Assembly: GCA_035503715.1 (NCBI GenBank)
Contig: DATJTE010000230.1
Coordinates: 1 to 64,000 of the forward strand
DNA length: 64,000 nucleotides
Direction: 5' to 3'
Source: OAS926 sp035503715
GTDB taxonomy: Bacteria; Pseudomonadota; Alphaproteobacteria; Rhizobiales; Rhizobiaceae
In this document: positions 41,026 through 49,600 of the stretch, piece after piece
How the letters are laid out: each line of letters starts with the position of its first letter
How positions within the stretch are numbered: the first letter of the stretch is position 1
The notes under the pieces: generated by a model
What the model saw: only the letters and a program-made list of their open reading frames with translations
What the model was told of the DNA's origin: nothing
Databases searched by the model: none
Position numbers and translations under genes: made by a program

Positions 41026-41220
41026 ATGAACACCCAGCGCTTCGAAGATCTCCACCTTCTGTTCGAACAGCGCGGCGACATGTGCGCCATGCCGTGCTGC
41101 GCGCTGGACGTGCTTGAGCGCACGCGCAACTCCGAGACATTTCGCGACCCTGAAGGCAGCGATCGACCGATCCCAGGACCTGCCTCCAGCCGCGAAATCT
41201 CCCGGACAGTCGCACAGTAG
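41026..41220 (+). CDS. Small cysteine-rich ORF in the hmuR–tonB operon
   Basis: A 64-aa ORF that fits exactly between the 146-aa gene (5 nt before) and tonB (8 nt after). It begins MNTQRFEDLHLLFEQRGDM and contains the compact Cys motif CAMPCCALD, then a polar tail. No signal peptide or membrane helix is present. A Cys-x3-Cys-Cys cluster next to a Met could bind metal or haem. Its tight spacing supports it being real, but its short length means chance is not excluded. I do not recognise a family. Confidence 0.6.
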   Translation: MNTQRFEDLHLLFEQRGDMCAMPCCALDVLERTRNSETFRDPEGSDRPIPGPASSREISRTVAQ

Positions 41221-41228
41221 CCGCGGCC

Positions 41229-42593
41229 ATGGCGTTCGAGCCCGCCTTTGCCCCCTCGACGGTCTGGCCGCCGCCCGGCGCCTTGTCGCTGGAGCCGGAC
41301 GATCCGCGCTTCGGCGCGCCGATCAACATTCCGCTGACCTATGCGCGCCTGGAGCGCGAAGCGCAGATCATCATCGATCAGAAGGATGAGCTCGCCGATG
41401 TCGCTCGCGAGCCGCTCGGGCCGACCGCATCGGCGGCGAAAGCGCGGCAGAAATTCTGGCGTGCCGCGATCGCGTCGTCGATCGCGCTGCATGTCGCCGT
41501 CGTGGCGTTCTTTCTGACGACCGGCGATGAGGGTGTGCTGGTGGCGGGTTCGGAAGATGCCGGCATCGCTTTTCTCGGCAACGCGCCCGAGGACCAGCTT
41601 TCCTCGGGTCGGCCAATGGACGAAGCTGTCGCTGAAGTGACGATCATCGACATGGTCGAGGCAAAGACCGTCGAGGCAACCGAGGCCGAGGTGGTCCCGG
41701 CCGAAACCGTGACGGAGCCGGTCGATACGATCACGGCGGAACCGGTCGAGCGTGTCCAGCCGGTGCAGGAAACCGCTGAGCCCCAGATGGAGGTCGCCGA
41801 AGCGGCGCCTGTTCCTGAGGTGGAGCGCGCGGAACGGGTGACGGAGGCGCCTGCTGCCGTCGCGCCGGCGGAAATGGTTTCGGAAGTTCTGGCCACCGAC
41901 ACGGTCGAGCCTGTCGAGGACGACAACACCGTTCAGCCCGTTGTCGATCCGAACACGGTCGCGCCAACAGAAGCGACGCCAGCCGAGCAGGCGGTGACTG
42001 AAGTTGCGCAACCGGTCGAGCCGGTCGAGCCTGAGACGGTCGCGGAAGCCACACCGGATACCGCGCCGATCCCGGAGAAAAGGCCAGAACCGGTGAAGCA
42101 GGCCGAGGCGTCCAAACCAGAGATCGAAAAGAAGCCCGAACCAAAGAAGGTAGCGGAGAAGCCGAAGCCGAAGGTAAAACCGGAGAAGGAAGAGAAGCGC
42201 ACCACCAAGACGGCGGGTTCCGGCGGTCAGAACACATCCGACGCGAGGAAGGGCGATGCCGGCGGTCGCTCTGACGGCACGAAAGCGAAGAACGTCACGG
42301 GCAAGGGCACGGAAAAGGTTGCCGGCAATGCGAGTGCCAGCAATTACAAGGGGAAGGTGCGCTCCAAGGTGGTTCGCGCGTCGAAGCGGAGCCGCGTCCG
42401 GAAGACTGGCGAGGCAACGGTCGCCTTCACGGTCACGGCAAATGGCGGACTGTCCGGGGTACGCCTCTCAAGAAGTTCCGGTTCACCTGAAATCGACAAG
42501 GCGGCGCTCTCCGCAGTCCAGCGCGCGGCTCCCTTCCCGCCCACGCCCGATGGAAAAGGTTGGGCGTTTAGCCAAGCAATCGCGTTTCAGTGA
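41229..42593 (+). CDS. tonB: TonB family energy transducer
   Basis: A 454-aa inner-membrane-anchored protein. Unusually, about 75 cytosolic residues precede the single helix (WRAAIASSIALHVAVVAFFL, about 77-96), and this carries the Ser/His face needed to contact ExbB/ExbD. Residues 130-330 are Glu/Pro/Val-rich and then KP/KPE-rich, spanning the periplasm. The C-terminal ~90 residues are the TonB domain: GEATVAFTVTANGGLSGVRL and SSGSPEIDKAAL, with the final PFPP. It presumably energises the haem receptor encoded upstream. No exbB or exbD lies in the window. Confidence 0.92.
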   Translation: MAFEPAFAPSTVWPPPGALSLEPDDPRFGAPINIPLTYARLEREAQIIIDQKDELADVAREPLGPTASAAKARQKFWRAAIASSIALHVAVVAFFLTTGDEGVLVAGSEDAGIAFLGNAPEDQLSSGRPMDEAVAEVTIIDMVEAKTVEATEAEVVPAETVTEPVDTITAEPVERVQPVQETAEPQMEVAEAAPVPEVERAERVTEAPAAVAPAEMVSEVLATDTVEPVEDDNTVQPVVDPNTVAPTEATPAEQAVTEVAQPVEPVEPETVAEATPDTAPIPEKRPEPVKQAEASKPEIEKKPEPKKVAEKPKPKVKPEKEEKRTTKTAGSGGQNTSDARKGDAGGRSDGTKAKNVTGKGTEKVAGNASASNYKGKVRSKVVRASKRSRVRKTGEATVAFTVTANGGLSGVRLSRSSGSPEIDKAALSAVQRAAPFPPTPDGKGWAFSQAIAFQ

Positions 42594-42688
42594 TCTGGCA
42601 GGACCACCTTTTCGCTATTCGCGCGCTCTGGCGGGTGTAATAATCCTTTCGTCGGCGGGCTTGAGGGTTGGCACGGGAGGTGTCGGCC

Positions 42689-42910
42689 ATGTTGATGAGT
42701 CAGGATGCCCATGGCGCTGTACTCACAGCGCTTTCCGGTCACGCGCCCGGTTCCATCGTCTCCACCCATGAGCTTCTCGTCCGCGTCCGCACCCTGTGTG
42801 ACGAGCAGGAGCCGACTGACGAAGACCTCCTGAAGATGATCGTCAGGGAAGCGACTGGTCGGACCATGATCATTCATTTCGATCACCGCATTCCTCGCAC
42901 CGTTCCATAG
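42689..42910 (+). CDS. Small hypothetical protein upstream of topoisomerase IB
   Basis: A 73-aa ORF with GGGAGG 8 nt before the ATG. It is predicted mostly helical and acidic in the middle (VRTLCDEQEPTDEDLLKMIV), ending in MIIHFDHRIPRTVP. No signal peptide or helix long enough for a membrane is present. It precedes topoisomerase IB by 76 nt on the same strand. The coding-like ribosome site supports it; I do not recognise a family. Confidence 0.6.
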   Translation: MLMSQDAHGAVLTALSGHAPGSIVSTHELLVRVRTLCDEQEPTDEDLLKMIVREATGRTMIIHFDHRIPRTVP

Positions 42911-42986
42911 CCGGCTGATTTCGCAACGCGGGAACTTTGCCGCGCCTTTGCCGTTCGCTCCAGTCGATCGTGACTGGGAGGGGCGG

Positions 42987-44057
42987 GTGCTCACCAAATC
43001 GCAAGCCGAAACCGAACCGTCTGAAATGGAACTCACTGCGGAAGCGGCCTCGCTGATCTATTGCAGCGATACCGATCCCGGCTTTCGCCGTCTTCGTGCC
43101 GGCAATGGCTTTCGCTACGCGGATGCGAAGGGCAAAGCGGTCTCGGATGCACGCACGCTCGACCGCATCAAGGGCCTCGTCATCCCGCCGGCCTGGACCG
43201 ATGTCTGGATATCGCCCCGCGCCGACTGCCATTTGCAGGCGACCGGCCGCGATGTGAAAGGCCGCAAGCAATATCGCTATCATCCGCGCTGGACCGAGAG
43301 CCGCGACGAGGTGAAATATTCAAACCTTGTCGAGTTCGCGCGAGCATTGCCTGACATCCGCAAACGCATCGATTCCGATCTGCGCAAAAAGGGCCTGCCG
43401 CGCGACAAGGTTCTCGCCACGGTCGCCTGGCTGCTCGACAATGCGATGATCCGCGTCGGCAACGATTCCTACGTGCGCGAGAACAACAGCTTTGGCCTCA
43501 CGACGCTCCGCGACCGGCATGTCGAGATCACCGGATCGGCGATGCGCTTCGCCTTCAAGGGCAAATCCGGAAAAGAGTGGCAGCTTCGCATCGCGGATCG
43601 CAGGATCGCGCGCATCGTCAAGGGCGTGCAGGACATCCCCGGCCAGCATCTCTTCCAATACATTGATGACGATGGCGCCCGCCGTTCTATCGGCTCGCAG
43701 GATGTGAACGCCTACATCCGTGAAGCGGCTGGCCCGAATTTCACATCAAAGCATTTTCGCACCTGGGGCGGCACCGTGCGGGCAGCGGTCATGCTCGCCG
43801 AGGTCGAGCGGCCCGAGGCGAAAACAACAGCGGCGCGCGAATTGAACGGTGTGATCGACAAGGTCGCCGCGCGTCTGGGCAACACACGTTCCGTGTGTCG
43901 CGCCTGTTATGTTCATCCGACGGTTCTGTCGACATGGGACGAGGGACGGCTTGGCGAGGAAATCGCCGAGGTTCGCGACCGTTTTCGCAACACTCCGGAA
44001 TGGCTCGACCGTGACGAGGCGATCGCCCTGCGCTGGCTGGAGAGCAAAGCCGGCTAA
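42987..44057 (+). CDS. DNA topoisomerase IB (poxvirus-like)
   Basis: A 356-aa type IB topoisomerase that relaxes supercoils without ATP through a 3'-phosphotyrosine. The catalytic set is visible: KHFRTWGGTVRAA (Arg), and CRACYVHPTVL containing the active-site Tyr. The N-terminal DNA clamp has SDTDPGFRRLRAGNGFRY and RYHPRWTESRDEVKY. The GTG at 42987 follows GGGAGGGG; a TTG at 42948 is possible. These enzymes are common in rhizobia and deinococci and often lie near ligD/ku genes, here about 9 kb away. Convergent with the SDR gene. Confidence 0.94.
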   Translation: MLTKSQAETEPSEMELTAEAASLIYCSDTDPGFRRLRAGNGFRYADAKGKAVSDARTLDRIKGLVIPPAWTDVWISPRADCHLQATGRDVKGRKQYRYHPRWTESRDEVKYSNLVEFARALPDIRKRIDSDLRKKGLPRDKVLATVAWLLDNAMIRVGNDSYVRENNSFGLTTLRDRHVEITGSAMRFAFKGKSGKEWQLRIADRRIARIVKGVQDIPGQHLFQYIDDDGARRSIGSQDVNAYIREAAGPNFTSKHFRTWGGTVRAAVMLAEVERPEAKTTAARELNGVIDKVAARLGNTRSVCRACYVHPTVLSTWDEGRLGEEIAEVRDRFRNTPEWLDRDEAIALRWLESKAG

Positions 44058-44066
44058 GCTGCGCAA

Positions 44067-45044
44067 TCAGTATCCGCCGATGATCGGCAGGATCTCGCCG
44101 GTGATGTAGCTCGAACAGTGCGATGAGGCGAGAAAGACGTAGGCCGGCGCGATCTCCTCGGGCTGCGCAGGTCGCTTCATTGGCGTCTTCGCGCCGAACT
44201 GCGAGACATCTTCTGCTTCCTTGTCCGACGGATTGAGCGGCGTCCAAACCGGACCCGGCGCAACGCAATTCACACGAATGCCCTTCGGCAGCAGATTGCC
44301 GGCGAGTGCGCGGGTGAAGGCGTGAATACCGCCCTTGGTCATCGAATAGTCGACCAGCGCCTTCGAGCCGTCGATGCCGGTCACCGAGCCGGTGTTGATA
44401 ATCGCCGAGCCCGGTTTCATGTGCGGCACCGCCGCCTGCGCGAGGTGAAAATAGCCATAGAGGTTGGTCTTCAGCGTCTCGTCGAAATGTTTGGGCGTGA
44501 GGTCGACAAAATCCTTGCTATGGACCTGGAAGGCGGCGTTGTTGACGAGGAGGTCCAGCCCACCGAACTCCTTCACAGTCTTCGCGACCGCCTTCTCGCA
44601 ATATTTTCGATCCGTCACGTCGCCAGGGATGAGGATCGCCTTGCGGCCCTCGGCTTCGACGAGTTTCTTCGTCTTCTTCGCGTCGGCTTCCTCGGTCAGG
44701 TAGGAAATCGCAACATCCGCGCCCTCGCGCGCGAAGAGTACGGCCACGGCGCGGCCAATGCCGGAATCGCCACCTGAAATCAGCGCGACCTTTCCGTCGA
44801 GTTTCTTCGAACCGAGGTAGAACGGCGCGTCGTACATGGGCTCGGGATCGAGCTTCCATTCCGCGCCTGGCTTTGACTGGTGCTGTTTCGGGAAGGGAGG
44901 AACGGGATATTTCCGCGCGCCCGTTTGCGGCGTGCGCTCTTTCTTCTTGCTGGGCGTTTTCTCCGCGCGATCGTCCTCGGCCACACCTTTCTGGATATCG
45001 CGCTGCTTTTCGGCGACAGCGCCTCGGCTGCGGGACTCAACCAT
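44067..45044 (-). CDS. SDR oxidoreductase of the general-stress (YdaD/YhxD-like) type
   Basis: A 325-aa classical SDR with a ~75-residue hydrophilic N-terminal extension (KKKERTPQTGARKYPVPPFP). The cofactor motif is GGDSGIGRAVAVLF, NNAAF follows, the catalytic Ser is in NTGSVTG, and Tyr/Lys are in DYSMTKGGIHAFT. It ends YITGEILPIIGGY. AAGGAGGAAGG precedes the ATG. Related proteins are induced by general stress in Bacillus and by desiccation or osmotic stress in rhizobia; the substrate is unknown. Confidence 0.9.
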   Translation of the reverse strand: MVESRSRGAVAEKQRDIQKGVAEDDRAEKTPSKKKERTPQTGARKYPVPPFPKQHQSKPGAEWKLDPEPMYDAPFYLGSKKLDGKVALISGGDSGIGRAVAVLFAREGADVAISYLTEEADAKKTKKLVEAEGRKAILIPGDVTDRKYCEKAVAKTVKEFGGLDLLVNNAAFQVHSKDFVDLTPKHFDETLKTNLYGYFHLAQAAVPHMKPGSAIINTGSVTGIDGSKALVDYSMTKGGIHAFTRALAGNLLPKGIRVNCVAPGPVWTPLNPSDKEAEDVSQFGAKTPMKRPAQPEEIAPAYVFLASSHCSSYITGEILPIIGGY

Positions 45045-45109
45045 GATCCTTCCTCCTTCAAAGGTGGATCAACTGGCTGCGCCGTGACTTGTTCCGAGGC
45101 CCTCGAGGG

Positions 45110-45475
45110 TCAGGCCTTCGTTCCCGAAATGACCGTGGCGCTCAGGCCGTTGAGATAGTCCTCGCGAATCGGATGGAACACGTCGAGGATTTGACAATCG
45201 GTGATCGCGACGCCCGAATGACGGGCGTTCGATGGCACATTGCCGAGCATGCCGGCTTTCATCCGGCGCGTCTCACCGTCGACCGTGATCTCGAATTCAC
45301 CGGAAAGGACGTGCGCCACCTGCTCATGCACATGATTGTGCTCGGGCAGTTTCGCGCCCTTCTTGATGTCCCAAAGGACGAAGGTCATGGAATCCGAGTG
45401 ACAGACCTTGCCGAAGAAGCCGGGTATGGCTTCCGTGGTTTCCAACTTATCCCAGTCGATGACGTTGCGTGGCAT
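45110..45475 (-). CDS. Cupin domain-containing protein
   Basis: A 121-aa single-domain cupin. The metal-binding motif 1 appears as KLPEHNHVHEQVAHVLSGEF (His/His/Gln pattern) and motif 2 as MLGNVPSNARHSGVA (partly shown), with the second His. GGAGG precedes the ATG. Function could be enzymatic or sensory; the sequence does not say. It lies between the SDR gene and galU, all leftward. Confidence 0.82.
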   Translation of the reverse strand: MPRNVIDWDKLETTEAIPGFFGKVCHSDSMTFVLWDIKKGAKLPEHNHVHEQVAHVLSGEFEITVDGETRRMKAGMLGNVPSNARHSGVAITDCQILDVFHPIREDYLNGLSATVISGTKA

Positions 45476-45544
45476 TTCGGTTCCTCCGAAATGCCACTGT
45501 CGCTTGGCCGTGCCAGATCTTGCAAGCCCGCAAAAGGCCTTGGC

Positions 45545-46432
45545 TTAGGCCGCTTGTCTGCCGCTGCGCGCAACCAGCGCATCCGGGATGACGAGCTGGC
45601 TCGCAATGTCACGACGCTGCATGGCGAAATGCAGATTGGCGCTGACGAAACCAGCCGGCGAGCCGCAGTCGAAGGTCGTGCCATTGTAGACGAACGGCCG
45701 GATCTCCTGGGTCTTCGTGAGCTCGATCAGCCCGTCGGTAAGCTGGATCTCGCCACCCGCGCCTGGCGTCTGGTTTTCGAGCACGCCGAAAATTTCTGGC
45801 TGAAGAATGTAACGTCCCGTAATGTACAGGTTGGATGGTGCGGTGCCCGGCGCCGGCTTCTCGACCAGTCCGTTGACGATCGGCCCGTTGGCGGTCGGCT
45901 GAAGCGACACGATGCCGAATTTGTGCGCTTCCTCGGGATCGACCTTCTCAACCGCCAGCACGTTGCCGCCGAATTTGTCATAGGTGCGCACCATGCCTTT
46001 CAGGCACGGTTCCTCGCTCGACATCAGCATGTCGGGCAAAAGCACCGCGAACGGCTCGTCGCCGACAATGTGGCGGGCGGTCCAGACCGCATGGCCGAGG
46101 CCGCGGGCTTCCTGCTGGCGCACGAAAGAGACGGTGCCGACCTCCGGCGTCGCGGAGGAGAGTCGATCAGCCAGCTTCTCCTTGCCGTTGGAGCGCAGCG
46201 AGTGGTCAAGCTCGACCGACCGGTCGAAATGATCCTCGATCGCGTTCTTCATGCGCCCGGTGACGATGACGACATGCTCGATGCCGGCGCTGAAGGCTTC
46301 CTCGACAATGTAGTCGATGATCGGACGGTCCAGGACCGGCAGCATCTCCTTCGGTACGCTCTTCGTCGCAGGCAACATCCGCGTTCCAAAGCCGGCGGCA
46401 GGGATAACCGCCTTCCGTACAGGTCGATGCAT
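45545..46432 (-). CDS. galU: UTP–glucose-1-phosphate uridylyltransferase
   Basis: Makes UDP-glucose from UTP and glucose-1-phosphate. The nucleotidyltransferase signature AGFGTRMLPATKSVPKEMLP is at residues 11-30, with a Lys in EKP (LVEKPAPGTAPS) for phosphate binding. It is 295 aa from the ATG at 46432, which has GAGGA upstream; the frame is open to 46639. It is divergent from ndvB, whose product uses UDP-glucose, so the pair may share control. Confidence 0.95.
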   Translation of the reverse strand: MHRPVRKAVIPAAGFGTRMLPATKSVPKEMLPVLDRPIIDYIVEEAFSAGIEHVVIVTGRMKNAIEDHFDRSVELDHSLRSNGKEKLADRLSSATPEVGTVSFVRQQEARGLGHAVWTARHIVGDEPFAVLLPDMLMSSEEPCLKGMVRTYDKFGGNVLAVEKVDPEEAHKFGIVSLQPTANGPIVNGLVEKPAPGTAPSNLYITGRYILQPEIFGVLENQTPGAGGEIQLTDGLIELTKTQEIRPFVYNGTTFDCGSPAGFVSANLHFAMQRRDIASQLVIPDALVARSGRQAA

Positions 46433-46637
46433 ATTCTGATCCTCGTCTGGTGCGCTGGATATATGCGCAGGACCCTTAACTCTTACCCCGGCGATTGGTT
46501 CCCGCACTGCGCAAAATTCTTTGCTGCGTTGCAATAAAAGTTGATCGACCTTCCCTTGCGGTGCAACCTTTTCCGCCTCAATCGATTTACACTTCTGGCG
46601 CCATTCGCTGCCAAAAATCGTTTGGACTCCATACTGC

Positions 46638-49600
46638 ATGAATATTCACACCGACTCTGAGCGGTTGAACGCTCATTCCGTGCCGGTGCCGGGACCTGCG
46701 GAATTGCCGATCCGCTCCACCTTCTGGCACGATTCCGAACTGGAGCGGCTTGGCGCCGAGCTTGCGGAAGGGCAGGTCCAGGCGGTCGCGGGCCTTGGAC
46801 CTTATGACGTTCGGGCGCAAGTAAAGCAGGCTGGGCAAGAAATTCTGACCGTCGTCCGGCGCGCGACCAGCGCCCAGCAGGCAGGCGAGGCGATCACGCC
46901 GGCCGCCAACTGGCTGCTCGACAACCATTATCTCGTCGACGACACGATCCTGCAGATCCGTCGCGATCTGCCGCGGCGCTATTACAACCGGCTTCCGACG
47001 ATCGAAGTGCAGGGCGGGCGGATACCGCGTGTTCTGGCGATCGCGTGTCTTTATGTCGCACATTCCGACAGCCTCGTTTCGCTCTCCCGCTTTGAAACAC
47101 TGGTCGAGGGCTTCCAGTCGGTCGAGCCGCTGAAGATCGGCGAGCTCTGGGCGCTGCCCTCGGTGCTGCGCTTTGTGCTCATCGAGAACCTTCGCCGGCT
47201 GGCGCTGCGGGTCGACCGGGCGCGTGAAATGCGCCGCATCGCCAACGTCGTGGCCGACAAGGTCATCCTGTCGCCGTCGGATGATCGCGATATCCGCATC
47301 CTCAGCGATTATGCCGCGCATGCGGGCGATACGACCTTTGCCACGCAGCTTCTTTTCCGCCTGCGCGACGGCTCGCAAAGCGCCGGCCGGGCGCTTGCCT
47401 GGCTGGAAACAGAACTCGAACGGGCTGGCACGGACGCAGAGGAGATCACACTCCGCGAGCACGGCACGCTGTCTTCCGGCAACGTCACGACCGGCAACAT
47501 CATCCGCGGCCTGAGGCTGATCAACGACATCGACTGGACGACATGGTTCGAGCGGGTCAGCCGCATCGACCATATGCTCCGTGCCGAAACGGACTTCGCG
47601 ACGCTCGAATTCTCATCGCGCGATCAGTATCGCCTCGCCATCGAGGAAATCGCCAAACGCTCGGCCAGGACCGAGGCCGAAGTCGCGCGCACTGCGCTTG
47701 ACCTCGCGCGCAACAATGCAACCGATATTGGCTTCTTCCTGGTCGGTCCAAGACGCTTAGAACTCGAGCAGGCGGTCGACTATTCCGTGCCGTTCGGCAC
47801 GAGCTTCTACCGCTTCTACCGGCACCTCGGCTGGATCGGCGTCGCTGCCCCGGTTGCGATCTTCACCGCCGCCTTCGTGCTCGTTGTCGGCTCGGCGCTG
47901 ACGCAGTTCGGATTGGCCGGAGTCGGGCTCGCACTGCTGCTTGCGCTGTTTGCTTTGCCGGCTAGCGAGGCTGCGGTCGCCTTCTTCAATACGCTGGTCT
48001 CGCTGCACGTGAAGCCCGATCAGCTGATCGGCTATGAATACAAGGAAGGCGTGCCCGCGGATGCGCGCACGCTCGTCGTGGTGCCTACCTTGATCGGTTC
48101 GCGCGACGACATCGAGGACGCGCTTCGCCACGTCGAAATCCATTTCCTGTCCAATATTCAGGGCGAGTGTCATTTCGCGCTGCTGTCCGACTGGACAGAC
48201 AGCAAGACCGAAGAGAGCAAAGCAGATCTTGAGCTGCTCGACTTCGCGAAAGACCGTGTCGCCGAGCTGAACAAGATCTATCCGAAGGAAGGCGCGCCGC
48301 GCTTCTACCTTCTCCATCGCCGTCGGCTCTTCAACGAGTCCGAGGGCGTGTGGATGGGCTGGGAGCGCAAGCGCGGCAAGCTCTCGGAACTGAACGGCCT
48401 GCTGCGCGGCGAACCCGACACGACATTCTTCCCGACCGAAGCGCCGCTGCCGGACGGCATCCAGTTCGTGATGACGCTGGACGCCGACACGCGCATGACG
48501 CGCGGCGCGGTGGCAAAGCTCGTCGGCAAGATGCGCCATCCGCTGAACAAGCCGGTGGCCGGCAAATCAGGCCGCATCGTTTCCGGCTACGCGATCATGC
48601 AGCCGCGCATCACCGGCTCGCTGACGACCGGCGACGACGCATCGTTCTTCCAGCGCGTGTTCTCGGCCAATCGCGGCATGGACCCCTATGTCTTTGCAGC
48701 ATCGGATGCCTATCAGGATCTGTTCGGCGAAGGCTCCTTCACCGGCAAGGGCCTCTACGACATCGACGCGATGGATGCGGCGCTCGCGGGCAAGATCCCC
48801 GAGAACGCAGTGCTGAGCCACGATCTGCTCGAAGGCGCCTATGCGCGTTCGGCGCTGGTCTCGGACATCGAGCTCGTCGAAGATTATCCGACGCGCTACT
48901 CGGTCGACGCCTCGCGCCAGCATCGCTGGGTGCGCGGCGACTGGCAGCTTCTTCCCTACATCTTCAAGCTGCGTTCCGGCGTGCCTGCCCTGTCGCGCTG
49001 GAAAATGCTCGACAATCTGCGCCGTTCGCTCGTGCCGATCTCCTGGGTGCTGGCCTCGGTCGCAGGCTGGATCATCATGCCGGTGGCGGAAGCGGCTCAA
49101 TGGCAGGCGCTTCTGGTCTTCACCGCCTTCTTTGGCCTCAGCTTCGATCTGCTCGACGGCCTGATGCGGAAGCAGCCCGAGGTTACCGCCACGGGTCATC
49201 TCGCCTCGCAGATTCGGGATGCGTCTTTCGCCTCCGCGCAAGTGGCGCTGCGCGTCATCTTCTTCGCCCACAGCGCCTGGTCGATGGGCGACGCGATCGT
49301 GCGAACGCTCTACCGTGTCTATGTCAGCCGCAAGCACCTGCTCGAATGGCGCACCGCCTCTCAAGCCGCACGGTCGGCGCCGGACAGTCTCGCCGGCTAT
49401 TTCGAGACGATGTGGCCGGCGCCGTTTGTCGCGCTCGCCGCGATCTCGCTCACCATCGCATCGGGATCCTCCGGTGTGATCGTCGCTCTCTTCTTCGGAC
49501 TGCTTTGGGCGATTTCGCCTGCGGTCGCATGGTTCGTCAGCCGGTCGGCCGAAACCGAGGACCGCCTGGAGGTAACGCCGGAGGATGCCGCGACGCTGCG

